Positions 45,239 to 56,626 of a stretch of DNA of 64,000 bases are shown piece by piece. A program made the position numbers and the translations under genes. How positions within the stretch are numbered: the first letter of the stretch is position 1; every line of letters begins with the position of its first letter. The notes beneath the pieces are model-generated. The model was not told the DNA's origin, did not search any database, and saw nothing but the letters and a program-made list of their open reading frames with translations. The stretch is from NCBI GenBank assembly GCA_025506515.1, contig CM046453.1, positions 1,880,001 to 1,944,000 on the forward strand, read 5' to 3'. Source of the stretch: Flaveria trinervia. Taxonomy: Eukaryota > Streptophyta > Magnoliopsida > Asterales > Asteraceae.

Positions 45239-46842
45239 TTTGTAATTTCATATAAATTATATGATAACTAGTGGATGAAACTTGCATGTTGCGGCGAAGG
45301 GTTGAAATTTGCAAAACTCTTTTTCGTCGACTTGCAAATTAGCATTCGCCGTGCAAAAAGAAAAATAATAAAAAAATACACGTCGAAACATTAGTAGAAA
45401 TAAGCAAGCCGGAATGAGAAACCTAGAATTTTATAAAACAACGTATTTTAGATGTTGTTAAAAGGAAAAAAAAACTGTAAAAGTAGTGAAGTTTTGAAAC
45501 AGTTTTAACGACTTGTATGTTTGTTCTTTGATTTGTTGTATATTATCTCGAACAACTAAGTTTTTAATAAAATTTATACAGAAGTATAAATAAAATATAT
45601 TAAAAATTAATTGTAGTAATAAAATATATTAATATTAGGAAAAGAAAATAAAAAATCAATCACAAGTCACATCCTCATGTTGAAAATTTTACTTACTCAT
45701 TTACCATCGGATTTAATAAGTTTTAGTGGTTCATAATCGCACTTTTTTACGAGTCAGTTTCGAATAAAAATTGCATAGAAATACACCTGAATTAAAAACA
45801 ACTACACTGCAAAATTATATTCAAAATTTAAAAAAATTGTGAAACAAGAAACATAACTGAAAATTTCACAGAATAGTAAACAAGTTTTAACAATGTTCCA
45901 ATTAGATCACTCAAATTTTTATTTGTTCTAATCAGATCACTAAAGTTTTAAAATTATTCCAATCGGGTCACTAATACTTTTATTTGTTTCAATCAAGTAA
46001 TTAAAGTTTTAGGAGTGCTATAATCAGACCACTAATATATTTTTTATTGTTTTAATTAATTCACAAAAAATTTAAAAAGTTTTTTTATAAAATATTGTTA
46101 ATATTTTAAAAAACTTCAATTTTTAAATATTTTTGCAACTTATGAATGACATAATTAGAACAATACTAAAACTTTAATGATCTGATTGGGACAAAAAAAT
46201 TTACAAGTGACTTAATTGGAACAAAAATCTTTATCAGTAACCTAATTAAAACAATTCTAAAACTTGAAACTATTTTACAAAGTTACCTCAATCTAAAAAC
46301 AAAATAAGTATAAATATATTACATTTGACCTGAGTTGGTTTTGAATAAAATTTATATCAAAACATGAATAAGAATAAAATAAAAATATACTAAATCCAAC
46401 AAGCCTCGAGTTTGAACAAAACATATCAATATGTTTAAAAGAATGTTTTTTGAAAAGTTAAACATATTTACTACATTTTGTTCATTTGTCAAGCTTTGTG
46501 TTGGTCTGAGTTTTCTGTTTCTGATATGGTATGGTGTTTCATTGTTTAGCTGTTGACATATGTTGTCATTCTTATAATCTTATTATCTTTGTTTTCTAAT
46601 ACAATTATCAGATCTCTATACAGTCAACTAGAAATTTGGTCTCACAAGTTTACCCTGAATAAGAACCCATTTTCCTTTTGAACTTGTTTTCACTTCATCC
46701 ATCCAATACAAATAGCATTCATGAATAAATCAACAGCAGTCTTAAAATATTAAATGCATATTCGCCAAAGGTTCGATCTTTCGTCCAAGAAAACTGAAAA
46801 TAAGCAAACTCTAGAACAAGAAACATAAAGCTACAAGCTTTT
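45239..46842. other. intergenic DNA between phytocyanin copy 3 and the BASS gene
   Basis: AT-rich. A fold-back of iterated units at 45890-46290 is listed separately. The last few hundred bases are the 3' flank of the minus-strand BASS gene. Confidence 0.5.
45890..46290. repeat. fold-back repeat made of iterated about 35-bp units
   Basis: Left half: repeats of TTCCAATTAGATCACT.AA/TTCTAATCAGATCACTAAAG spaced about 35 bases. Right half: the inverse words (CTTTAATGATCTGATTGGGA, AAGTGACTTAATTGGAACAA). The turn is near 46080. No coding capacity; a satellite-like non-autonomous element is likely. Confidence 0.6.
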
Positions 46843-49800
46843 TTACTCCTTGAAATCATCTTTGTCATCAACAGGAATTGGTTGGTTCCTCCAATACACA
46901 GCTAAAGCACTTCCACCAAGCTGCATTTTATCAAATTGCAATAGATTAAACTATTTTCAGGGTCGGGAAAGAATCGATTACTGTGACTTTAAAGAAAAGG
47001 GAAAAGGTTCATACCGCCATACAAACAACACTAACAGCAGAAGGTACGGCTACAAGAGGATTTGTGAAATGTTTTTGAGCAAGCAAAAACCCTAGAGCAG
47101 AGCTCTGTGTAAATCAATACAAACAAAATAAAGTTATTTCTGTTTTGTGTGTTTATCTTCATTATAGATACTGTAGAGGTGGCAATTTTGACCCATTTAC
47201 TTATAAACGGGTCGATTTGGGTCATCTCCAAATGGAAACGAGTCTAAACTGTTTGAAATTAGAAGAATATATTATTGTTGTAAATATAAAGCTTTATGCA
47301 ATTGTATTTGAAATGTCATAGAATAGCAATATGTTTCCTGGCATGAAAAAAAAATATTCATTTAGGATAAAAGGAACTTTAATAACCAGATCTAGTTACC
47401 AAATAGAGAGAAAAAACTTTATTTCAACATATGGTTATTGTATTCTATGTCATTTGCCCTTTCAGAAAAGGAACAAAAAGTGCTTGCGGGTCAAACCGAC
47501 CCATACTAAAAACTACCCGTTTTCACCTTATATCTTGACACGTTACCTAGCCGGCCCATTTTACAACCTTTAGAAGATGGGGAACACAATGAAATGAAAA
47601 AGGTACGGAAAAATAAACTACCTGCATCCCACATTCTATGGAGATGGTACGAGATGTTGATTCGCCAAATGATAATTTAGATAGTGCGTAACCAATAAAA
47701 AATGCTGCACAGTGTAGTAAGGCCACAGGAAATAGCAGTTGTGCACCTTGTGTTTTCAAAACCTCAGCAACTTGCCCAATCTAAGACCAAGGATGTAATA
47801 ATCAATTTTAGTGACTAAAAAGAATTAGATAATCGATAAAGTGAACTGTAGAAGACTATGCTTCGATGTGCTTTTGTTGTTTGAAGTTGTAACAATAAGA
47901 TAATCATATGCTTGAGGGTTTAAAAATCTAGCTATTCAAGATTTTAAAACGATACAATGACCACGGTATGAAACCGATTATACAAAAACTGAAAGGATTT
48001 GTTTTATCCAAACATTAAAATCAAGTAACCCACAATAATCAGGTTACAAGTTTTAAAATGCAAATCCAAACACACCCAATTTGGATTTTTAGGTTAGAAG
48101 CTATAGAAGGCCAAACTGAGGACTAACCGGGCTTGCACAAAGAAGAGTTGTAAGGAGAACTCCAATCAGAGGTGTCACCGTGATGATTTTCGAAGTGAAT
48201 TTGGGGAAGAACTCATTCAATAAAACTGTAAAAACAAAAAAGATACATGCTTGGACAATTTATAAATTGGTTGCAAAGTTTAGTCAATGACACAGTTTAA
48301 TTGCAGTAATAAATACTTTCACTTTGGCCTTACAGTAAAGATAAGATCCCTTCAAAAAAGTAGGAGAATTACAACTTGTAATACCAATAACTTTTTAGTG
48401 GTGATTGGTGAATGAAAATTATTTAATTTATGAATTTAAATTAAAGATTTCAAGAACCTGAATTAACTACAAAAATGGGAGGGAAGACTTTATTTACTAG
48501 CCCCTCCCAAAATATTAGCTTCTACAGTTTATGGGTCATTAAGTGCACCAATGAACCGTTTTCTAGGCAATGCCTTTGATCGGTCGCATCGTTTACATGT
48601 TTGACCACCCGTCTGGCTTTCTTATATTCAGTTCAGACTAGGTTTGGTTAGTAAATATTGCTAAGAAGAAGCTTGAATTTAGATATAAATAACTTTAAAC
48701 TACCTCCAAATATTGTGGGTACCAACACAACCTGAAATGTGCTAATGGCAAGACCCTGAAAAGAATTTAAAAGAAATTTTATAAATATAAGAAATCAACT
48801 TAAATTTCATCTTACAGAATCAGTTATAACTTCAGATCTTAGCAGTTTGACTGCTTACTGCTGCATCAACCGGAACAAGTTGACCGGCTAGAACTTTAGT
48901 GAGGAGTGGTGTCATGATAATAGCCCCAATAGTCGAACACCTATAAAAACCAACATAAAGATTACTTGTGAAGATTCTTTTTATTCATATATATATATAA
49001 TCACTAAATGGGAAGATGGTGTTTGTAGTTTTACTCATATATTCAAAAGACTAAGGTCATATGCATAAAGCAGTAAGGTTTGTTAAAAGCCTGATAGTTG
49101 AAACTAACACCTGTATAAACTGTCATAAAGAACAAAATAAAGCTTTTTCTTAATACACTAGTGCTTGTTATTTGTTAATAGTGATGATAGTTGAACATGT
49201 GTAAAAAACAACATAAAGGTTGGTTGTTATGATTCTTTTTATTCATATAACCACTAGACGGGGTGATATTCATAACTTTGCACATAAATCCAAAAGAATA
49301 AATGTTTTCGCCTAAAACAACAATGTGTGCGATTTAACAAAGAGAAAACATCAGAAATAATAAGATTCAGAGAAGCAGGCAAGGAGTAGCCACAACAAAC
49401 TTTTATTTGAGTATATATGTTTGTAACTACCCTTTAATTACATGAATCTGATTATCTGGTTCTTGTAGTGGCAATAATAAGTATGAAAACACATATCCAA
49501 ACATCCCGTTAACCACCTAACTGTTGCAATTGATTTTCTAAAAACACTTGGGTCCAGTTTCTAACACAAGATTTTATTCATTTTTTCTCATTGAAGGGTT
49601 ATTTTGGACATATGAATTATACTCTACAACAAAAAATCAAACTAAACAAGAGAATGATAGCTTACGTTGTCATGAGAACAGAAAGTGCTACATTTCCTTT
49701 GGATATATAAGTTGCAACATTTGATGCTTGGCCCCCGGGACAACATGAAACTAGAATCAAACCAGTTGCGAGTGGTGCCGACAATTTTAGAGCCTGTTAA

Positions 49801-52680
49801 TACAAAATTCGAGTTTTTATATCAGTGAAACAACAATAAATGTATAAGAAAATACAAATTTTAATGCTCATTTTGTTCTTTTGAAATTTTACTTTGGTGG
49901 ATTGAATGTTAATACTCCCAACTGTTCAAATATGTTCAGTTTGACCCTTTTAAGGTCAAATATTTCCCTGTTTAGTTACATTGACTACAACCTATGGAGC
50001 AACAATTATAATCCTCATTGTTCAAATCATAGCATCTGTTAAATATTTTGATGTGGTTATTACAGCTTTGAAAATATTTGAGGAACTCATTAATTTGAAG
50101 ATGAAATTATGTTCATTTGACCTCAATATTCACAAAGAGTGCATTTTGTGGTTCCTTTTTTTAAGTTAATGCTCAACAACGATGGACATAGTCACAAACC
50201 ACTGCAATGAAGTATCCCAACACGGGTTTGATCAAGTACTGAGCAAGAAACCCTACACCTACCTGAAAAACAGAAATAAATATTCATATTTAATATGCAA
50301 TATAGATGAGAACACTTGCTAAAAAACGAAAGGAAAAAAGGCAGGAAACGCTTACAGTCCATGGATTCCTTAAACAACGTCTGAAGTCCTCAAATGTTAG
50401 TGTAAGTCCCATTGAAAGCATGAGAAATCCCAAGCCAAGGGTAAAAAGGTCCGTTTCTAACCACGTAACCTACATATTGACTCAAACAATCTATAACTAA
50501 CTGACATTTTGACAGGCAAGCTGCAATAAATAGCAACATACTTTTTCAAATTATTTTAGAAAAATTTAAATTGAAAAAGGTGTGTAGTATATGCATTAGA
50601 TGAAGTAGAATAGTTTTTAGTAGAAGTGGCAAGATATATGGGTTGGGTAATAGGTCAAATTAAACCAGTTAAGGGGGGGAAATTGAAATGGGCCGAAAAA
50701 ATTTGTTTGTTATACTTAAACCTTGTAATTGTAATTGTATTGAGTAATTGTGTGTTTACGGTTACAATAGAGGGTCCTTTATGTAGAGGACAATATTACA
50801 TAATAAACCCTAAACTATTCACTAATAATAACCTAGTCTAATAGTTATATTTCAGTTTTTTTGAAACCAATTGATGCAGTAATTACGAATATAAAAAAAC
50901 AATATCATTTTTATAATAACTATCCAAGTCTTCAAATTAACAATTTAGGGTGTATGCATTAAAAATAGACTTTGGGCGACTTTCAACCCTTTTGACCCAT
51001 TCCCCTTTTAGCTACTTGTTTTTAATTTCACCCATTTGAGTTTTAAACACAACCAAACTCAACCCACTTGCAAGTAAATGGGTTGAAATTGCCACCTCTA
51101 GTTTTTATGACAACTTCAAGAGTTGGAGATATCCTGTATCTATATGGTTTCCAAGAACTTAATATGGCTCTTATAATATAATATTTTTGAAAGTTAGAAT
51201 GACTTAATAAAGACTTTTGAAGTCTAATGACCAATTGCAGATGAAGAGAGAATATGTTGCTCTTTATTTTAGGTGGCCCATTTAAATTTCATTACTGTAA
51301 AGGGGCAAAATAAACCAAAACGGTACACTTACTGCAGAAGGCTTGTAAATCCCAATTATTGTGCCTATAATAACCTGTCAGTAGCATTAAATTTCACTTA
51401 GTAGAATTAGAATAATAAAATTGTGATGAAAACATTGTTTTGACATACCCATAAAGGAAAAAGGGTTGTTAAAGTTTCAATTATTTTTTCATATGTTGAC
51501 ATGCCACTTGAGTTATTTGCATTGGTTGGAACATCTCCAGGTACATTTGTTGCTGCTTGGCACTGAATTTTTGAACTTCTAACCACAAAATTAAACAAAT
51601 ATTTAGTTCAAAAGGCCAAAAGAACATTATTAATGTACCATTTTATTGAACATACATCATTGAATTAATGGTAAAATTCAAATAAATACAAAGCCTTCTC
51701 AGATTAAACCAATTTTTTGGTTCTATTTTGAAATTTATATCCATCATTCCATTGGGTACTTTGATCTCGTGGAAGCAAACATCCACATCATTTTTATTGT
51801 TTCAACTTCAAGAAGCAGATGTGCACATCTAGAAACACCACATTTTATTACACTTAAATATCTATTATAATGGCTCAATATCATATAATTACCTTCAAAC
51901 ACCACATCCAAACACCCCCTTAGCAGGTGTTTTTGGATTCCTTATTCTGAGCTCATCAATAACAAAAAGTTCAAATTCAAGCAGACTCAGACTGCCTATC
52001 AAAAACAACTTTTCTTTATCCAAACAACTGATATGCTTATCTCAAACTTCTTATTGAAAATAACTTATCCACCCTATATGGCTATAATAGCAGATTAGCA
52101 ATTTTCTTTATCCAAACACAAATGCTTATCAGCTTTCATAACTAGTCAATCCCAAACGCCCCCTTAATCAAACTACTAATAAATTATATCAATGACACAA
52201 GACTCTGCAAACACCAAGTAACAAAATGAAGAAACATCCTTCAAGATAACACTCAACAGTGTTTTTGTTGACTTACTATTAATACTTATTCATCTTTCAG
52301 ATTAAAATAACAAAATAAAGAATGAAACCTAAAGCAATTAAGCTTCTTATCATGTCAATAACACAACCATAAGTACCTTGAATCCAAAGACTGAAGAATT
52401 GCAGGAAAGAATCTCTTATTCTGAATAGCCAAACATCTTTTACCATCATCAGATGAACAAACCCCCCTTCTTAAAGCTGCAATTTCGCACAAAAATCGAA
52501 ACTTAATGCATCATAACATTTGCAATTGGTTGAAGCAACACAAACATAAAAGTGAATCGACAACATACAAACATGATTCTGAATCAATCTTGATGGCAAA
52601 TCACATCTGGGTCTATGAACAACAGCATTTCGTGATTGAAAGTTACAATTTTTACCGACAATACTTGAAATAGACGCCAT
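46843..52680 (-). CDS. plastid BASS-family sodium/metabolite cotransporter (BASS2-like), 13 exons, intact
   Basis: Exons, transcript order: 52680-52569, 52476-52377, 51578-51449, 51374-51333, 50469-50356, 50262-50200, 49793-49666, 48940-48859, 48755-48704, 48225-48128, 47780-47622, 47104-47015, 46920-46843. They total 1,248 bases, 415 residues, with all splice phases consistent. The Ser/Arg-rich N terminus to about residue 95 fits a chloroplast transit peptide. The SBF domain follows: [105 protein letters not shown], and the C terminus [18 protein letters not shown] and ECGMQSS are sodium/substrate-site signatures of the superfamily. The closest family I recall is BASS2, the plastid envelope sodium/pyruvate carrier; the exact member is less sure. 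Introns carry three MITEs. Confidence 0.9.
47171..47572. mobile_element. hAT-like MITE in BASS intron (TAGAGGTGGCAA family)
   Basis: The left end TAGAGGTGGCAATTTTGACCC and the right end GCCCATTTTACAACCTTTA are diverged inverted copies. The element lies between the exons ending 47622 and starting 47104. No clear target duplication. Confidence 0.4.
50613..51108. mobile_element. hAT-like MITE in BASS intron 4 with 8-bp target duplication
   Basis: The element spans 50621-51100. The left end TAGAAGTGGCAAGATATATG and the right end TGAAATTGCCACCTCTA are inverted copies. GTTTTTAG (50613-50620) and GTTTTTAT (51101-51108) flank it: an 8-bp duplication with one mismatch. Confidence 0.7.
51905..52170. 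mobile_element. possible MITE in BASS intron 2
   Basis: AGGTGTTTTTGGATTCC at the left and CAATCCCAAACGCCCCC at the right resemble the GGGCGTTTGG.ATT termini common in plant hAT-type MITEs. The interior has CTTATC/TTATCCAAAC words in both orientations. Borders are uncertain. Confidence 0.35.
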
Positions 52681-53133
52681 TAGAAGTGAAGAAAATTGGT
52701 GAGAGTGAAGGGGCTTGAAGGCTTTATTTAAGCATATACGTTTGGCTTTGAAATTGGGGGACTTATTTAAGAGTGAGATGAGTCCAGTGTTTGCAGAGAA
52801 GATTATACGAAGGGATCGTGGAAACCAATGGAACCACACACCAGATTTCTAGTTAATCCAAACACACAACAAGTGTCACATGATATGTTGATATCACGTT
52901 GGAAAACTACGGAAGGTACAATTTGTGATGCATGTGGTACTACTCTGTTAGCATCTTCCAATTGCAAGTTTCACTTGGTATGCTAGAATACAAAGTAATC
53001 AAGTATGGTGTGAGTGGTGAGAATTGTCACAAGGATAAGTTTTATATGTTATGTTTCGAAAATTCCATTTCATATTTGAAAACGACACGTTATATTTAAA
53101 GCATTAATCGCCGATTCATAAGCTGGCAAAGAG

Positions 53134-53310
53134 ATAATTCGGTTTTAGTGAACAAAACAAAACTGGTGAAAACAAAATAATTCGGTTTTTAGTGAACAAA
53201 ACAAAACTGGTGAAAACAAAATAATTCGGTTTTAGTGAACAAAACAAAACTAGTGAAAACAAAATAATTCGGTTCTAGTGAACATAACAAATATGGGTGA
53301 AAACAAAACA
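53134..53310. repeat. tandem repeat, about 43-bp unit, four copies
   Basis: ATAATTCGGTTTTAGTGAAC followed by AAAACAAAACTGGTGAAAAC repeats four times. The last copy is diverged (TTCGGTTCTAG, ATATGGGTG). Confidence 0.85.
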
Positions 53311-54769
53311 AAACTAGTAATATCTATTGTATTTATTTGTTTTCCGGCACCATAGGATTTTGAGAGAATATCAACCACCGATTGAGTTGTCAGTTTGTTT
53401 GTTTTTGTGATCGTAGAGATAAACCACCGATTGAGTTGTCAGTTTGGCTATTGTTCTTGTTTCAAAACATATAATATACATTTTACTGAGACTTGTTATT
53501 TACAACACATAAAAAATCAAGTGAAATTCAAAAAATAAAAAACCTATGATTATCAACATGGAATGTGTCATTACCATAAAATACTATTTTGTTCAAGTTT
53601 ACACTGTTACTCTCATGTCTAAGAACCACATAACGGAACCAGCACATTAGTAGGCATGAGTCTTAGAAAACTTGGTTATTTGGCTAACATAAATAGCAGA
53701 GGGAACATACTTAGAGCATTTGTGATGGGATGTGCAATACCACCTCGATTGCAAGTGCCTATGATGTGGTCTAAGTGAACGCCTAATCAATTGGTGGCCT
53801 TCACCATAACTTTTGCTTGTATTACCTTGAGAGTGCTCATCTCATTAGTTTTCACAACTGTTGTTTAGTTGACGATAACTATAAAAAACTTGAGAACTAA
53901 AAGAGGCGACATCTTTTAACTAAAACCAAGTTAAGTAAGAAACACAGTTGTTGGTAATGAATGGATCCATGGGCGGTGATGGCAAAACATAGTAGATCTG
54001 TGTTGGTTCCCGCCAACTAAAGGTGTGGCATGGGCGGTGATGGCAGACGCATCGTAGAAAAATTATATGATCGGTTATAATATGACAAGTTGTTGGGTGC
54101 GGTGTGTGGGCGGTGGCTCTTTGTATTTGTGTAGACAACAACAAATACCTTAGAATTTAATGTCATTTTATTTTATCCAATTAAGCTAGAATAATACAAA
54201 TTATTGTCATATTATATTATACATCATTTGTTTTTTAGAACCACCAACTCAATAAATCTTCTTATTTTACTTTTAAATTTATATATTTAAATATTATGAG
54301 ACGTGAACCTCGACATATATTTTTACACACCATTATACCTCTAGACTACATACCCTTTGGCTTATTCCGTTAGTTGCAACTAAAAGTAATAATAGCTTAT
54401 ACCTTAGATTAATCCAGTAAAGATATTATATCCTACGTATGCAAAAGATTCTAAAATAATGTATATTAATCTATATAATAAATATAATATACAGATAAAA
54501 GAAAGAAGAATTAATACTCGATTTGTTTGGTTTTGATTAAAAAGATATTATTATGGTGAAAAATGTAAATAAATAACATAATATTCTACCTTTTATATTA
54601 TCAATTTCTCTTAAAAAAGTATATTATTTGCTCTTTACTAAAGTCAGCAAAGAACATCTAGTGTTGCTAATAAGATATGATCATATGACATGAATGAGCT
54701 TATATCATTTAAGATTATTTGGCAGAATCTTAATTAGCCTATTAATGATTTAGATGTCTGAATATTCAG

Positions 54770-55060
54770 TACTTAATGGTTTAGACTGTGTGTTTCGCGA
54801 GCAAATGGCTGAATGATTCAGACATTTGCCTCTGAATGGTTAAGCATTATACTAATATTGAATAGTTAAGAAGTATAATACTGAATGGTTAAGACCACTT
54901 ATCTGAATTGATCAGACATTTATCTTTGAATAGTTAAGCAATATATTAGTTCTTAATTGTTTAGACCTCATTTTGGTTTCAGCACTTAATGGTTTAAACC
55001 TCATTTTGGTTCATCACTTAATGGTTTAGACCTCATTCTGGTTCAACACTTAATCATTCA
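54770..55060. repeat. degenerate repeat of (A/T)CTTAATGGTTTAGAC units
   Basis: CACTTAATGGTTTAGACCTC, then ATTTTGGTTCA, is repeated three times near 54985-55045. Looser TGAATGGTTAAG words precede it. Probably the inside of a non-autonomous transposon. Confidence 0.55.
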
Positions 55061-55786
55061 GAAATTGTTAAGCAACCCATTAGTATTAATTATTTGATGA
55101 TAATTCTTTGTTAATTATAATAGTCAGCCCCTAAGCAGTTAAATTACTGGTTTTCCTTTAGGCATGATGTAGAGGTTCCATCCATGTTGAATTCATTATT
55201 AGGGGACTCAGCATAGACTCATGAAATATATCTATACTGACTTGATCGTTTGATGGTGGTTTCAGCTTTCAGGGCTCTAACCTCAGGTCATGTGTTAAGT
55301 AGGTTCTCTACGTCTGCGGTATGATCCGAGGCAAACAATTGATACAACTTGACAACTAAGCTCAATCTGGCAGACCGTTGTAGCAATTAAAGTCATTACC
55401 TAACAATTCAACTTGAACTGAACTGTCAACTTACAGAATATATGGCTTTATGTTACATAATTTGTGGTTCTGTTGTCTGATATAAACACAATACTGCCCT
55501 TCTCAGCACAAGTATAAAAGAAAATCATGTACAATCTTGGACATACAAGAAATGACATTTTAATAATCGTACTCCTATTCTGTTGCAAATGAGGCGTTGT
55601 TCTTGTTAAAGTGCAATAATGACTACGTACAACTCACAAGAATGAACGCTTTTAAAGAAGAATGCATTGTATTTTCGATTACTTTCATGCATCTATTATA
55701 GTAATAATTTGTCAAAAATCACTCATTTATGCAAACAATAATGTTAGCATTTTATACAGGTAAAAAAAATGTAATGTAAGACAGTT

Positions 55787-56540
55787 TTAAGGACCAATGA
55801 AACTTTTAGCTCTCCTAGTGAATCTTTTCACAGACTTAATATTAGAGAAGGTTAAAGGGAGCTCTTCATCATCTAACTCTTCGGTATCACACCACCCATT
55901 CCAGTCACTAATTCCTTGATTCATTTCATTTTCCATGAGTTCATCTGGTTCTTCAGGCTCATCTGGTATGTCTCGATATAAATGTTTCAACACAAATAAT
56001 GCGGTATCGGGGTCTTTCCAATAATTTCTGCAAGATGTGTCAAAATCAAATAAACTATGCTATGGAAAGATGGAAAACTAATAAAAACTTTATCTTAATA
56101 ATAAATAATTTCTTGCGTATTTCAAAATGGCCATGTACTTACGTATGTGCTCCCACAGCGGATATGTATTGATGTTGAAAAGTTTTATCCTGCATCGAAG
56201 AATTTACAAAAAGAAAGTAGTGTAAATCAAAGTTTTTATCATTTTAAATAATCAAAATCAGCACTAACCACCACAATGCATTTCAAAGATAGTATCATGA
56301 CTATTTTACAAAAAACATAAGCCATATGTGAAATTTAATGGAAAACACATTATGTTGAATTTCTTGGATTCAATTAATCTAGATGATAAGTTAAGACTCT
56401 TTATCCAAAGATTAGTAAGAATTTAAGAATGCATACTTGAAGAACATGATCAATTCGCCCATCTTCACTCCCTGTTAAAGTCTCTAGCATTATTGAACCA
56501 TATGATCTTTCCACTACTTCTGGTTTTTCTGGCGTCTCAC
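55787..56540 (-). CDS. 3' end of an SGR2-like DDHD-domain phospholipase A1 gene (partial, last three exons)
   Basis: Exons in transcript order: 56540-56437, 56189-56143, 56027-55787, in consistent phase. They encode ETPEKPEVVERSYGSIMLE, LTGSEDGRIDHVLQ|DKTFQHQYISAVGAHT|NYWKDPDTALFVLKHLYRDIP, an acidic linker, and LDDEELPLTFSNIKS to a basic end. This matches the end of plant DDHD phospholipases (SHOOT GRAVITROPISM 2 type): the Asp of GRID, the His of GAHTNYW and the Asp of DPDTALF are the putative metal-site residues. Such enzymes act on phosphatidic-acid-type lipids at the vacuolar membrane in gravitropism. The catalytic GxSxG part and all earlier exons are absent. A copia LTR begins about 90 bases upstream at 56627. 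So it is either the end of a gene split by huge introns or an amputated pseudogene. Confidence 0.75.
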
Positions 56541-56626
56541 CTTACCATAGGAAAATGCAAATTAAAAGATAAATAAAAATAGGTGCAACACAAGAAAATA
56601 AGGGAGTGTTTGGTGTAGGTTAGGTA

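Larger units (their letters stand above)
52681..55786. other. intergenic DNA between BASS and the SGR2-like exons
   Basis: It starts with the BASS promoter side. It contains tandem repeats at 53134-53310 and 54770-55060 (listed) and AT-rich filler. ACCACCGATTGAGTTGTCAG occurs twice, at about 53375 and 53423. No gene recognised. Confidence 0.55.

Noticed and set aside
14141..52839. 52471-52839 as a single-exon protein
   Set aside because: This frame reads through the intron after BASS exon 1. The GTATGT donor at 52568 and the phase of exon 2 support splicing.
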